Assembly: GCA_030063045.1 (NCBI GenBank)
Contig: JAQSEB010000042.1
Location: forward strand, 558,001-622,000
Reading direction: 5' to 3'
DNA from: Pratylenchus scribneri
Lineage: Eukaryota; Nematoda; Chromadorea; Rhabditida; Pratylenchidae
Length of the DNA stretch: 64,000 bases
Each line of letters begins with the position of its first letter. Positions within the stretch are counted from its first letter, which is position 1. The position numbers and the translations under genes were made by a program. The notes below the pieces were generated by a model. It did no database searches, was not told where the DNA came from, and was given only the letters and a program-made list of their open reading frames with translations. Positions 36,460 through 47,929 of the stretch are shown here, in pieces.

Positions 36460-37350
36460 GTTACAGCCGATCTCGTTTTTAGCCGATCTCGATTTCAGTT
36501 AGCTGATCTCGTTCGGGGCTAGCCGATGTCGATTTCGGCGGGAACGATGGGAAATCAAATCAGAAAGGCCGGAAATAAAATCAGAACGATGGGAAATCGA
36601 ATCAGAAAGGCCGGAAATAAAATCAGAACGATGGGAAATCAAATCAGAAAGGCCGGAAATAAAATCAGAACGATGGGAAATCAAATCAGAACGGCCGGAA
36701 ATAAAATCAGAACGATGGGAAATCAAATCAGAACGGCCGGAAATAAAATCAGAACGATGGGAAATCAAATCAGAACGGCCGGAAATAAAATCAGAACGAT
36801 GGGAAATCAAATCAGAACGGCCGGAAATAAAATCAGAACGATGGGAAATCAAATCAGAACGGCCGGAAATAAAATCAGAACGATGGGAAATCAAATCAGA
36901 AAGGCCGGAAATAAAATCAGAACGATGGGAAATCAAATCAGAAAGGCCGGAAATAAAATCAGAACGATGGGAAATCAAATCAGAACGGCCGGAAATAAAA
37001 TCAGAATACTCTGTATTATTATAAGAACAATCAGAATTATTATCAGAAAATTCTGATATTTTTTTGAGTAAAAACCTATTTCTTGTCGTTCTGATTATAT
37101 TCTGACAATAATTCTGATAATAATTATGATTGTACTGAATACTGATAATAATACAGAGTATTCTGATTTAATTTCAGTCCATTCTGATTTCATTTTCACC
37201 TGTTCTGATTTGATTTTCCATCGCTATGATTTGAATTCCCATCGTTCCTGCCCAAATCGAGATCGGCTAGCCAATGTTGATTTTGAGGAAATCGAGATCG
37301 GCTAGCCGAAATCGTGATCGGCTAAAAAACGAGATCGACTGCAACATATA
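36460..37350. mobile_element. Fold-back element with a 42-bp minisatellite arm
   Basis: The ends are inverted copies: atatgttacagccgatctcg with gttttt-agccgatctcg units at the left, and gatcggctaaaaaacgaga, tcgactgcaacatata at the right. From 36541 to about 37005 a 42-bp unit made of two related 21-mers (aacgatgggaaatcaaatcag and a sister containing ggccggaaataaaatcag) repeats about ten times. The right part (37070-37250) holds decayed inverse versions. Open frames on both strands (GNQIRTAG-NKIRTM and SDLISHRSDFISGR periods) result from the multiple-of-three period. Confidence 0.8.
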
Positions 37351-37824
37351 TAAATAAGTTTTATATGAGACAATTTAAATTTTCTATTTTATAGTAAAAA
37401 TTTTTATTATTAAATTAAACAAAATTATTCTTGAAAACAAAATTTGTGTCTTTTGAATTAATTAATTATCTGCTGCATAAAAATGGATTTAAAGGTCTTA
37501 TTATCTTTTTCCGGCCAATTTGCAGCGAGGAAACAAAAATTACCGGAATAAAAATAAACAACCAAAGGACAAAGAAATCATAAAAGATGAACGAATTAAT
37601 GGGAGTAAAGTAAAGATTATTCGATTGGGCAAATAATATATTTCTGGATTAGTTCCGGAATCTTCCAACAAAATGGGTTTTTTTTTGTATTTTGTTTGAG
37701 TTTTTAAATTTTTTGCTAAAATTTTTCGTTTCACGATATTTTTTACCAAAATTTTTCCCAGCGAGACCGTTTTTTGAATTGAAATTTTTCTTCTGAATTT
37801 TTTGTACAAACAATTGATAGGCAA

Positions 37825-37900
37825 ATCAATAGCCGCGCATTTGCCACATTTTTTGCGCACGCGAACCAATTTATATTTTGAATTCATTGACACATAGCGC
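37825..37900 (+). promoter_or_regulatory. Proximal upstream block of family locus 2
   Basis: The core gccgcgcatttgccacattt, ttgcgcacgcgaaccaattt and atattttgaattcattgaca matches the proximal blocks of loci 1 and 3, about 220 bp 5' of the ATG. The distal block is missing at this locus. Regulatory meaning is inferred. Confidence 0.45.
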
Positions 37901-38252
37901 CATCCAATCCAAGGATCCTATATAAAATTTTCCCCTCCTATTCATATTGATTCCATTTTTCATATAAAAAAAGAATGGGCCTTCAAATTTTGGAAATCAA
38001 AAATCCCAACGGCATTATATCATTCCGTGAAAAAGTAAAAATAAATATCAAATTATTCACTCATCAGATCTTAAAAATAGAGCTGCTGATCGTATTTTAA
38101 AATATCTCTAATTTATGTATTGGACAACCCCCCTGTTATTATTTTTAATTTTAAATTTTTGTACAAAATTTGTGGATTTAAATTTATCTGAAGACGATGA
38201 AAAATTCATTGAAATGTGCAAAGATATTTACAACAAATTGATGGTAGGTGGC

Positions 38253-38602
38253 CGTACGGGGTCGATTACTGAATAGACAAAGGGCCGTGCAAATGTGGGC
38301 GTTACCTGCTGAATAATGCAAATGTGGGTGTTTTCGCCTTATAATAAATCAGAAACTGGTTTTAGATCCTACAAACCTTATACCATTTTGTCAAAATTAG
38401 AGGATATTAAACTGTTCAAACCATTTTTCCAGTTTTTAGTATAAAACTCTTTAATTTTAAGTCAATAAATTATATGCCATTCGATGCATCTCGATGAGAT
38501 CTATAAAATGGTATAAGGTTTGTATGGACTAAAACCGGTTTCTGATTTATTATAAGTCGAAAACGCTCACATTTGCACTATTCAGGTATCGTAACAGCTC
38601 CA
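38253..38602. mobile_element. Palindromic element with 8-bp target duplication, beside the exon-1 donor of locus 2
   Basis: The element is flanked by taggtggc on both sides (38245-38252 and 38603-38610). Arms carry gcaaatgtgggcg and its inverse, then the family core (aaccttataccattttgt ... aaaatggtataaggtttgt). The left target copy includes most of the splice donor gtaggtgg, so the donor survives the insertion. Confidence 0.7.
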
Positions 38603-38784
38603 TAGGTGGCTGGTTGCCTTTTGCTTATTTCAATTTGAAACATAATGAATTGGAAGGGAAAACACTTAAAATAAAATTAAAAATTAAATGTATTCAGATT
38701 TAACTAAACATAAAAAAATCATTCGTAGTAATAAGAATAGTCACAATGTGTGAGGGGTCCGTACGTTTGGCCGAAAAATTTGGA

Positions 38785-39060
38785 TCAAAATTGGCCGCGC
38801 AGCGAAAAATTTGACCCCAATAAATGGTGGCTTTAAGAAAGGTTGCGTATAGGCGCATAGGCCAGGGGCTGCCAGAATGTAGATTTTGCCCCCTTTTGTG
38901 CCCCCCCCCCCCCCGAGCCAAGTTGCCCCCTAAATGCCCCCTCCCCCGCCTTTACAATTTTCCCCAAATGGGTCATTTTTCGTTAAAAATTTTCGCTGAC
39001 CGGCCATTTTTTGGTGCAAATTTTTCGCTGCGCAGCCATTATTGGCAAAAATTTTCACAT
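38785..39060. repeat. Inverted repeat with ggccgcgcagcgaaaaattt arms and a C-rich centre
   Basis: The left arm ttggccgcgcagcgaaaaat and the right arm atttttcgctgcgcagcc are inverse. The unit is the same as in the 31-bp array at 32353. The centre has a run of about fifteen C. It lies in intron 1 of locus 2. Open frames across it are chance. Confidence 0.6.
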
Positions 39061-40913
39061 TTTTGGCACTTTTTAATAATGCCCCGCACCCTCAAAGTGA
39101 AAATCTATCTGGCAGCCCTGGTATAGGCGCATAGTCAGAGAGCGTATAACGAAAAATGCGAATAATCGGGGTGCGGATAAAGAACATTTAATTAGCCAAA
39201 AAATGGCACCAACATATAATTAATCCGAGTTTTAATTTAAAATAAACTAAATATAATCATTTTTGCTTAATAAAAATATTTTTATTAAGACTCGAATTGA
39301 AGTGGGCTCATCGCCTTCCACCAAAATCCTAACCTATCATGAACATCCGCTGGTTGCATCCAAAAAAGAATTCAGCATTTTCATTAAGGATAAAATTGAA
39401 TTTTTGGCTGCTGAATTGAAAAATATTCGGGAGTCTAAGGATAAGGAATCCTTATTCGACCGTGTCAACAAAAAATTTATTCATGCCATAATGAAGGAGG
39501 AAAAAGATGGCGAAAAGTATGCCAAAAATTTGCATAAAATTTTGAATGAAAATGAGCATAAATTTGTCTCCTATGCCTCGGAGGAATATCCATGTTTTTT
39601 TTTGTAAATTTTTTGGATCAACTTTTATGGAAACCAGCAGACGGTAAAATTTTGAATGGGGGGCGGGGAGGGTGGGTGGGTGAAGAACCGTCAAAATTTA
39701 CAATTCAGAAAACTTTCGGTCAAATGAGGGGGGCAGCAGCAAGGACAGTTCTACGGCAAAATTACCTGCAATGCTATTTACGGAAGAATATATAAACTTA
39801 AGAGAAATGATGAACAAATTCATAAAATTGCTTAAAATTGAAATAGTTTACGGCCAAGGCATTGGGGCTATTAAGTAAGTTTTTTAGCCATTTTTTTTAT
39901 TACATAAACAATAAAATTCGTATTATTTTCAAATATTTTAGTGAAATAGAATTACATTCTAAAAAATATAAAGAAGAATTGAAAATTAAATTTGAAGAAA
40001 TGAAAATGAATTTGGACAATGAAGTCAAAAATTTCGTCCATAAAAAGGAGGAAGAATTAACATCATCAATTAAGGAAGAAATAAAAAATTACAATGAATT
40101 AAAAGGAAATAACAGCAAATTAGAAAATTTCATGGATGAAAAAAATAAAATGATTACAAAATTAAAAAGAGAAATAGAAGAAATAAATAAACAATTAAAA
40201 AGTAGAAAATTTCTATCAGAAATGACTTCAAAATTAGAAAAAGAAATTGTAGAAAAGAATAAAAATTTAGCAGAAGTGGAAAAAGCCACAAATTTTGCTG
40301 ATGAAAATAAGGAAGAAAATAGCAAATTAATGATAAAGATTGAAGAGGAAATAAGCAAAAAATTGGAGGAAAAATTTATTAAAATTGCTGAAGAGAAAAA
40401 AAAGGTTTTAAAAATTATTTAAAATTAAATAGTTGCAAAAATTTCACAGGACATTCTCCATAAATACAACGAATTATATTTGTACAATTTGTTGAATAAT
40501 GCAATTATTGAGCTTCACAAAATGCTGATGGAATTGGTGACCGTCACTGTAGATAGAGAGGAAATAGAAAATGGAAGTTGGGTTCGGGCAGAGCGGATTA
40601 TGAAGCTGATTGTGAAGCCAATGTTACGAAAAGCTTTTGATGAAGCCAAGGCGGCTATACCGGCGACACATGAAGCATTGGATGTGGTGGAGGCAAGTAT
40701 TATTTTGATATAATTGAATATTAAAGTTAAATTTTTAAAATAAATTATAAACTAAATTTTCTTGTCAAATTTTATCGAAATTAAGAAATGGGTTAAAATT
40801 AGGGTGTAATCCCTGTCCCCGCCCCCGAAAATATTGCACCATAATTAAAAGTTGCTCTTTCTAATAATTTGCATTTTTATGCAAATTTCCAAAAATCAAC
40901 AAATTCTCAGGAT

Positions 40914-41408
40914 CAGGGCTTGGGCCGCAATTGCGAATTGCGGTTGCGATTGCCACAATTGCGGCTTAAGAAAAAAAATTATTTCATGATTTTTGGAGCC
41001 AATTATTAAAAGATAACATGAAAAAAGCCATACGCAAAATAATCATATTTATCGATGCCCAGATAAAAAAATTTTTGAAAAAAGAGAAAAACCAAAAAAT
41101 TTGGACTAAAAATTTCAATTAGGCTGGGTTCATTGGCAACTAATTTGGCCAAAACCAGAAGTCAGAAAATTTGAAAAAGCTTCTTTTATTCACCAAAATG
41201 AGAAATTCTACAAATTTGATGTTGAAATTTCATTAAATAATTTTTTAAATATCATAGAATATAATTGTTTGATAAAAATTTAATTTTTTTTGTATTTTCG
41301 GATTTTTTAATTTTTAAAGAATTTTTTAATTTTTAAAGGATTTTTTAAAAATTGCGATTGCGAAGCAAATTAAGATTGCGATTTTATTGAGTTGCGGCCC
41401 CAGCCCTG
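40914..41408. mobile_element. hAT-like non-autonomous element with an empty site in locus 1
   Basis: The ends cagggcttgggccgcaa and ttgcggccccagccctg are inverse with one mismatch. Flanks ctcaggat (40906-40913) and ctcaagat (41409-41416) are a 7/8 target duplication. The homologous intron of locus 1 reads cctaagatagcattttct at about 34492, a single uninterrupted copy. No transposase is encoded. Confidence 0.85.
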
Positions 41409-42024
41409 CTCAAGATATCATTTTCTATTGAAAATATTTAATTAGGCAATAAGTATAAAATTCAAATTATATAAATTTTAATTCCTTCTACCATAATTAG
41501 ACACTTTTTGGAAATGCTAACATCGAACTCATTAAAAATGAAGCGAGTAGCAGCAGCAACAACAATAAGAGAAACAATGGCAAAAAAGAAAAAGGCGATG
41601 ACAAAAATGAAATTCCCTTCAAATTGAATTATGATTTTGTGGAAAATATTGAAAACAATTTAGGATTGGAGCCGAAATTTCTTAAATTTGAACTCTTTAT
41701 GGTGATTGGTCCAATCTATCAAAACCAATATGGAATGTCAATGCTCAAATCGAAAGTTTTAATTTATTTTTTTACTTGTAAAATTTATAATATTTTATTT
41801 GAAAAAGACCATTTGTATAAGCTTTTTCCCAATTTACAATTTTTCAATTTCTTTCAGAATCCTGGACTAGAATAGGGAAAAAAAAATTCGGTTTTAAAAA
41901 TATTTTTATTAGATTTTCAAATCTCAAACACAATAAGTAAATTATATTAGAAATTATATTCAAGCTGAGAAATTTACAATGTTTTGTTATGATCAAAAAA
42001 TACTGACTAATTTACTTAAGAGTT

Positions 42025-42420
42025 CGTTTCCTGAATAGTGCAAATGTGGACGTTTTCTACTTCTAATCAATCAGGAACCGGTTTTAGACCTTACTAACCT
42101 TATATCATTTTGTAGATCGCATCGAGACGTGGTATATAATTTATCATGGTCACGTCGATTGGTAAATAATTTATCATGGTTTGATCCAAGATTATATAAT
42201 TTAAAACCAAAAACTGGAAATGTGGTTTAAACGGTTTTCCTTTAATTTTGGACCAAACCATGAAAAATTATATACCATTTCGATGGGTCTTTATTAGATC
42301 TACAAAATGATATAAACTTTGCAAGATCTAAAAACGGTTACTGATTTATTAAAAGTAGAAAAAAAATCCGCATTTGCACTCTTCAGGAAACGCCCATATT
42401 TACACTATTCAGGAAACGAC
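42025..42420. mobile_element. Palindromic element in the last intron of locus 2
   Basis: Long inverse arms: cgtttcctgaatagtgcaaa at the left and tttgcactattcaggaaacg at the right, with the family core inside (ccggttttagaccttacta ... gatctaaaaacggttactga). The left half contains an internal local duplication of aatttatcatggt. Confidence 0.75.
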
Positions 42421-43086
42421 ATAGCAAAACTGATTTATTTTTTTTGTCACAGATTCGAATTGGGGCTGCCAAATTAATATTGGTCTATGAACGATTAAAA
42501 GCGATATATCATATTAAAGAAGAATTAAATATGGATGATGATTATGCGCAAAGTAATGCCTGCCGAATTTTGAGTGAACAATATATGGTGCCAATGACAG
42601 CAAAAAGTTTTGGCGAATTACTTTACATGAATCTGATGAATCCTCAAACGAGTAAAATTGGTGCATTATTTAAGAAATTTTTTTTAACAACAATTCCCAA
42701 GCATTAAATATGAATTGTCTACGTTGTAATTGTTCAAAAAATTCGGCTATCTATTATCTTTATATCCATTCATCTTATCAAACATCAAAAAGTGCAAATT
42801 ATCTATTCATTCAATATAACAACAAATTATTTATTCAAATTTTCAATATTTCATATTATTTTAAAATTATTCTTTATTCTGCTGTCTTGCTGTCCTATTG
42901 TTTTATTTACAATAGATTGTGGTTTAATTTATCTGGTAAATATTTTTCAATAGATATTATAATTGCTTAAATCAAAAGCGAAGAAACGAAACCGTGATCA
43001 ATCCTAGTTAATCATACATTGTTGGCAATGTTCAGACTCTCATCATGTGCATAATATACTTGATCATAGGCTCATAGGACGGAATC

Positions 43087-43330
43087 AGGAGGTTTCCGCG
43101 CGCACTGTCTGGGCAAATTGATTAACTCAAAATCCCGTCAAGAGGAAGGGTATTTGATTGGGATGGGAAGTAGTAGTGATAGTGAAAGGCAAAATCGGCG
43201 CAATGCGAAATGGAATTGCAGGCGCGAAAGCTCATCCAAAAGAAAAGAACGGCGCAGCAGAGGCAACAAGAATATTGGTAGCCATTAATTCTTTGGAAAG
43301 ACTAATCCGTTTTAAATTTGAATAATTTTA
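43087..43330 (+). promoter_or_regulatory. Distal upstream block of family locus 3
   Basis: It corresponds to 29375-29655: tcaggaggtttccgcgcgc, tatttgattgggatggga, gcgaaatggaattgcagg and ggtagccattaattctt are shared pieces. It is about 700 bp 5' of the start codon. Function is inferred from repeated conservation upstream of family genes. Confidence 0.45.
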
Positions 43331-43739
43331 TTATTACCAATTTTAAAAACTTATCAAATATTTATATCCCATTTGAAAGTCTTTTAAAATTAGTTAATGG
43401 CCATAAACTAATAAATGCTTTAAACAACTATTTGGCAATAATCTAGCTGCCATTATGCCTTTTTCGGTAATGGCCATATGCGCGCCCAAATTCCTTTCGT
43501 GTAATACTCTATCATTTGTTCACATTATCTTTTCCTATAGTTTCCTCTTTCTCTGATTTAATTACATCACCAGCGTTTCCATGTCCACATCCATTGGCCA
43601 TTTGTGCCGTTTTTCGAGCGGGATTGTGCGCGAAAGCAAATGCATTTGATATTGTTTTTCTTATTTGGCCCATTTTTCCTAATCAATCCATTTCTTTTTC
43701 TCTGGCTCAATGCTTCGATTACCTCCTGTCCACATCATC

Positions 43740-43850
43740 CAAATCAATTGATTGGACGAGCAGCGCATCAGAAATCAGAATATCGCGTGTTTTGCGCGCG
43801 CGAACCAATTTATAGTTTGAATTCATTGACTTATTGCGCCATCCAATCTA
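43740..43850 (+). promoter_or_regulatory. Proximal upstream block of family locus 3
   Basis: The core tatcgcgtgttttgcgcgcg, cgaaccaatttatagtttga and attcattgacttattgcgcc matches locus 2 almost base for base, about 0.2 kb 5' of the ATG. Confidence 0.45.
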
Positions 43851-44028
43851 GATCTTCCTCCTCCTCGAACTCGAACTGATCCAATTTACATATAAAGAAA
43901 AGGATGGCCAACCAAATTTTAGGCGAAAACAAAATCCTCAACGGCATTTACCGAATTCTAAAACCCCAATCCAATTTATCATTCCGTAAAAAGTAAATTA
44001 ACTAGCAAATATTCAGATCCTTGAAAAA

Positions 44029-47000
44029 ATGTTAATCAAATTTCCCAAATGTTCTCAATTAATTTATTCGCCTTTGTTTATATTTTTAATTTTATTTTTG
44101 TGCACAAAATTTGTGGATTCAAATAAACAATTCATTGCTGAATGCAAAAAAACATCGGAAGATTTGAAAGTTAGTTTTCGTTATTCTATTCTAATATATT
44201 AATAAATATTGCATTAGCGAAACGAGCAGCTTTTGCTATTTAAAATGCCAATGATAGAAAAATAAGAGTTTTATATTTTTATCCATCTCGGATTTATATA
44301 TACTCCTAATGAGTTTCGTTTATGATTGTCTTAGGAATGTTCATCTGCTGAACACCTCAGCCAATTCAATTTTTGAATCTTTAATCATTTTTTTAACCAA
44401 ATCATTATATTATAAATGTTTTATAGAATATGATGCACATCTCTCCTAAAACCAAAATGTATTCGGGTCAACCATTGGTCACAGATGAAAAAGAATTCTC
44501 CCGTTTCATTGTAGAAAAAATGCAATCTTTGGATAAAAATGTAAACAATTTACAAAGTTTTCATAAATTCAGCCAGATAAATCTACAACCAACCGAGGAT
44601 TTGAAATATCTTTTTGATCAAAATGCTGTCAAACAATTGATCGACGCTATCAAAAATGCCTTCATCAATACCAAGCTCGAAATAAGCCAAAAATATGAAA
44701 AATATTATAGCGAAATTTTGAAAAAAATTTTAAAAGGAAATCCACAAGGATTTTTCCTTAATTTAAACAAATTTTTATGGAAAATTGATGATGCAAATTT
44801 GAAAGAATATAAAAATGAAAATAATGAAATTTTTATGAAATATACAATTCCTCAAAATCTGCAACCTGTTGGGGATTCTTCTGATAAAAAGAGAAACGCG
44901 TTGCTGTTTACGAAGGACTTTATAATTATGCGAAAAGTAGTTAATGAATTTATAAAGCAGTTGAAAATTGAAATTGTCTATGGCCAAGGCATTGAGGCTA
45001 TCAAGTAATTTTTTTTATAATTACTAATCAGGCCTTTTTATTAATCTAATTCAGTGCCATGAGAGATAGAATAAATCCGTCCAGTTTTTATATGACTATA
45101 AAGCATTTTCCAAATTTAAGAGATTTAACCAACTCACTAATAGGTTACGCAGAACCACGTTATATTTTTCTCCCTATATATATTATATATTCTTTTCATA
45201 ACTATTTTCATTTTATTCATCATTTTTATGCTTAAATTTTCTTTTTTATAAATAAATAAATTGCCTTATAAATTAATAATAAATAATAGAGATATAAAAA
45301 TTTAAAAATCATAGTTTTGAGCAAAAATCGAAACGCTGAGGAAAAATTGTTAATTATATAAAATAATAAATAATTTTAATTTTTTAATATTTAGTGAAAT
45401 AAAAGATATTCATGAAGGTTATGAAAAAACATTCAAACTAAAATTTGAAGAAATGAACAAGGAAGCCCACAATTTCATCCATAACAATGTGGGAAAAATT
45501 AGCTCAATGAAGGAAGATTTTCAAAAAAAAATAAAAGATTTGGAAAGAATTACAAATTTGGTCAATGAAGCAAGGGAGGATATTGAAGGGAAAGCAAGTA
45601 AAAAATTGGAGGAAAAATTTTTGGAAATTACTAAAAAAGAGGAAATGAAGGTAAAAAAAATTAATGAATTTTTAATATTTGCAAAATTCGCAGGATATTC
45701 TCAACAAATACGATGAATTATATTTGTACAATTTGTTGAATAATGCAATTATTGAGCTTCATAAAATTTTGGTGGAATTGGTGGCTGAAGCTGTAGATAG
45801 CAAGGAAATAGAAAATGGAAGTTGGGTTCGGGCAGAGCGGATTATGAAGCTGATTGTGAAGCCAAAGTTGGGCCAAGCTTTTGATGAAGCCAAAGCAACT
45901 ATACCGGCCAATGAAATAGGTTATGTTGAGGTAAGTATTTTGATAAAATTGATTAATTTTAGACAATAGATTTAAAAAATCTTAAAAATATTTATAATAT
46001 GTTCATTCAAAAATCAAAATTATTAATTTTAACTCTAGTTAACCAAAAAAAATAATGTTCTAAATATTATGTGAAATTTTATTTCGAAATAGAGAAATGT
46101 ATAATGATAAATAAAGTTATCCTCTCTGATTATTTGCATTTTTGGCAAAATATATATAAAAATTAGCATTTTCTATTAAAAATATTTAATTTGGCTACAA
46201 GAATGCAAGCTGTTTCAATTCCTTCATTCATAATTTAGTTAATTGTTGGAGGAGTTAAAATCGAACTCATGAAAAATGAACCGAGTAGTAGCAACAGCAG
46301 TAACAAGGTGAGCAGAAATAGCAAAAAAGACAAAGAAAAAATTCTTGATGAAAACGATATCCCCTTCAAATTGAAATATAATTTGGTGGAAGAAATTGAA
46401 AAAAATTTGGGATTGCCGTCGGCTTTTCTCAAAATAGAAGATTTTATCGTGAAGCATAAAGGAATCAAAGAACATGGAACGGCAGTGGCAATGACAGTGG
46501 GCAAATCCAAAGTAAATTTACTTTTTACCATTTGTATATTAAAAAAACCATTTGTATAGAGTAATAGTTTTTTTATCCATTTTAACTTAAAAAATATTTT
46601 TTTATCTAAAATTTAGATCAGAAACCGGTTTTAGACCCTACAAACATTATACAAATTTATAGATCTCGTCGAGACCCGTCTTTTTACATATACATTTCTA
46701 AATTTAAATCGAAAACTGAGTGAGTTAAACCGTTTAAACCATATTTTCCAGTTTTTCATTTTAAACATTTAAATTTTTAATTTTGGGCCAAAACCTGATA
46801 TTTTATAAACCATTCGATGAGATTAATAAATTGGTATAATTTTTTGGGGTCTAAAACTGGTTTATGATTTATTGGAAGTCTAAAACTAAGTTTTAAATAA
46901 AAAAGTATTTTTTATATAAAAATATTATTTTTAAATAAAAAAAATTTATATCCATTTGTATATTCCAATTTTTACTTTCTTTCAGAACTTTTAACTGGAA

Positions 47001-47683
47001 TAGAAAAAATGATTGCTTAAAAATTTTTAAATAGGTTTATTTATTAAATTTGCTTTGGATGGTATTTTATTTAATTGCCGAATAGTGTATTGAAAATGCC
47101 GAAAAATTTTCGTGTCGAAAAATAATCATTTTGCATTAGGCCATATAACTTGGCCAAATCAGACTTCTTTAAGATTTCCTAATCCCATGCTTGCCGTGAA
47201 CCCTAACCCTTAACTCCTAGTTACGATCAAGTTATAAACCAAAATCCAAAAACGGTTTGCGACAGTAAATTCTATTCGTCATTTTAAATATTTCCCGATA
47301 AATTTATTACAAATTATAGTATTATCCAAGATAGTGAAAAACGAAAAACCTAATGTGTTCATATTCATAAGTAAAAGAATTATTTTCTCCTTTTATTGCA
47401 ACAGATTCGAATTACAGCTGCCAAATTAGTTTTGATCTATGAACGATTGAAGATGATATATAAAGTGAAAGAAGAATTGGATGAGGATGAGTTTAATGCG
47501 CAAAGTATGGCCAATGCTTTGAGTCAACATTATATGGCACCAATGACAACAGAAAGTTTTGGTGGATTACTTTATATAAATTTGATGAATCCTCAAAAGA
47601 GTAAATCTGGTATTGGTGGATTATTTAAAAAGATTGGTATTGGTGGATTATTTAAAAAGATTGTTCCAACCAAAAAGCATTAA
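44029..47683 (+). CDS. Secreted coiled-coil family protein, locus 3 (cleanest copy)
   Basis: Six exons join in phase: 44029-44169, 44427-45004, 45395-45650, 45694-45930, 46239-46511 and 47405-47683, 587 residues. Exon 1 is a signal peptide (MLIKFPKCSQLIYSPLFIFL ...). Exon 2 is one continuous 192-codon N-module, whereas loci 1 and 2 split it with an intron after LLWKP. It contains FLWKIDDANL, EIFMKYTIPQ and FIKQLKIEIVYGQGIEAIK. Exon 3 is a shortened coiled coil (85 codons against 155). Exon 4 has YNLLNNAIIELHKILVELV and RIMKLIVKPKLGQAFDEAK. Exon 5 has IPFKLKYNLVEEIEKNLGLP. Exon 6 has ITAAKLVLIYERLKMIYKVK and two GIGGLFKKI repeats near the end. All donors are GT, including gag|gtaagt at the site that is GC in other loci. 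The family is not recognised. Confidence 0.8.
46610..46885. mobile_element. Palindromic element in the last intron of locus 3
   Basis: The left arm (gaaaccggttttagacccta, catagatctcgtcgagac-like) and the right arm (cgatgagattaataaattgg, ggtctaaaactggtttatga) are inverse copies of the family core. In this locus the element is on the 5' side of the short nested exon-like sequence. In loci 1 and 2 it is on the 3' side. Confidence 0.65.
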
Positions 47684-47929
47684 ATGTGAAATGTGTATCT
47701 ATATATATGCTTTAATTGTTCAAAAAATTCTGTTATTTTCTACATTATGTTAACACCAAAAAAAATGCAAATTATTTATCCACTATTATATCAATATCGG
47801 ATTATTCAAATTTTGATTATTATTTTAAAGAATTCTTTATTTTCTGCTGTCCTATTTTTTATTTATACAATTGGTTAGATATGGTTTAATTAGTCTGATA
47901 AATATTTTTCCTAATGATATGATTTTCTT

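Larger units (their letters stand above)
38115..42707 (+). pseudogene. Secreted coiled-coil family, locus 2, with a one-base frameshift
   Basis: Exons 38115-38243, 39290-39643, 39709-39874, 39942-40404, 40450-40692, 41501-41755 and 42453-42707 match locus 1. Exon 1 is a signal peptide (MYWTTPLLLFLILNFCTKF). Exon 2 begins TRIEVGSSPSTK and carries YHEHPLVASKKEF. In exon 2 the run catg-T9-g (39591-39604) is one T short relative to the expected frame. Reading goes to a stop at 39605-39607, and downstream FLDQLLWKPAD is in another frame. With one more base the seven exons would give about 621 residues. All later exons are intact: coiled coil, LYNLLNNAIIELHKMLMELV, EIPFKLNYDFVENIENNLG and YERLKAIYHIKEELN. 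A homopolymer error or a very recent lesion fits best. The donor at 40693 is GC (gag|gcaagt). Exon 1 has an element inserted 9 bp after its donor. Confidence 0.7.

Noticed and set aside
36499..37056. 159- and 176-codon open frames on opposite strands
   Set aside because: Both are by-products of a 42-bp minisatellite in a fold-back element. The proteins are pure short-period repeats.
43516..43879. Two overlapping open frames upstream of family locus 3
   Set aside because: They coincide with the conserved upstream blocks, and their frames are not conserved at the other loci.
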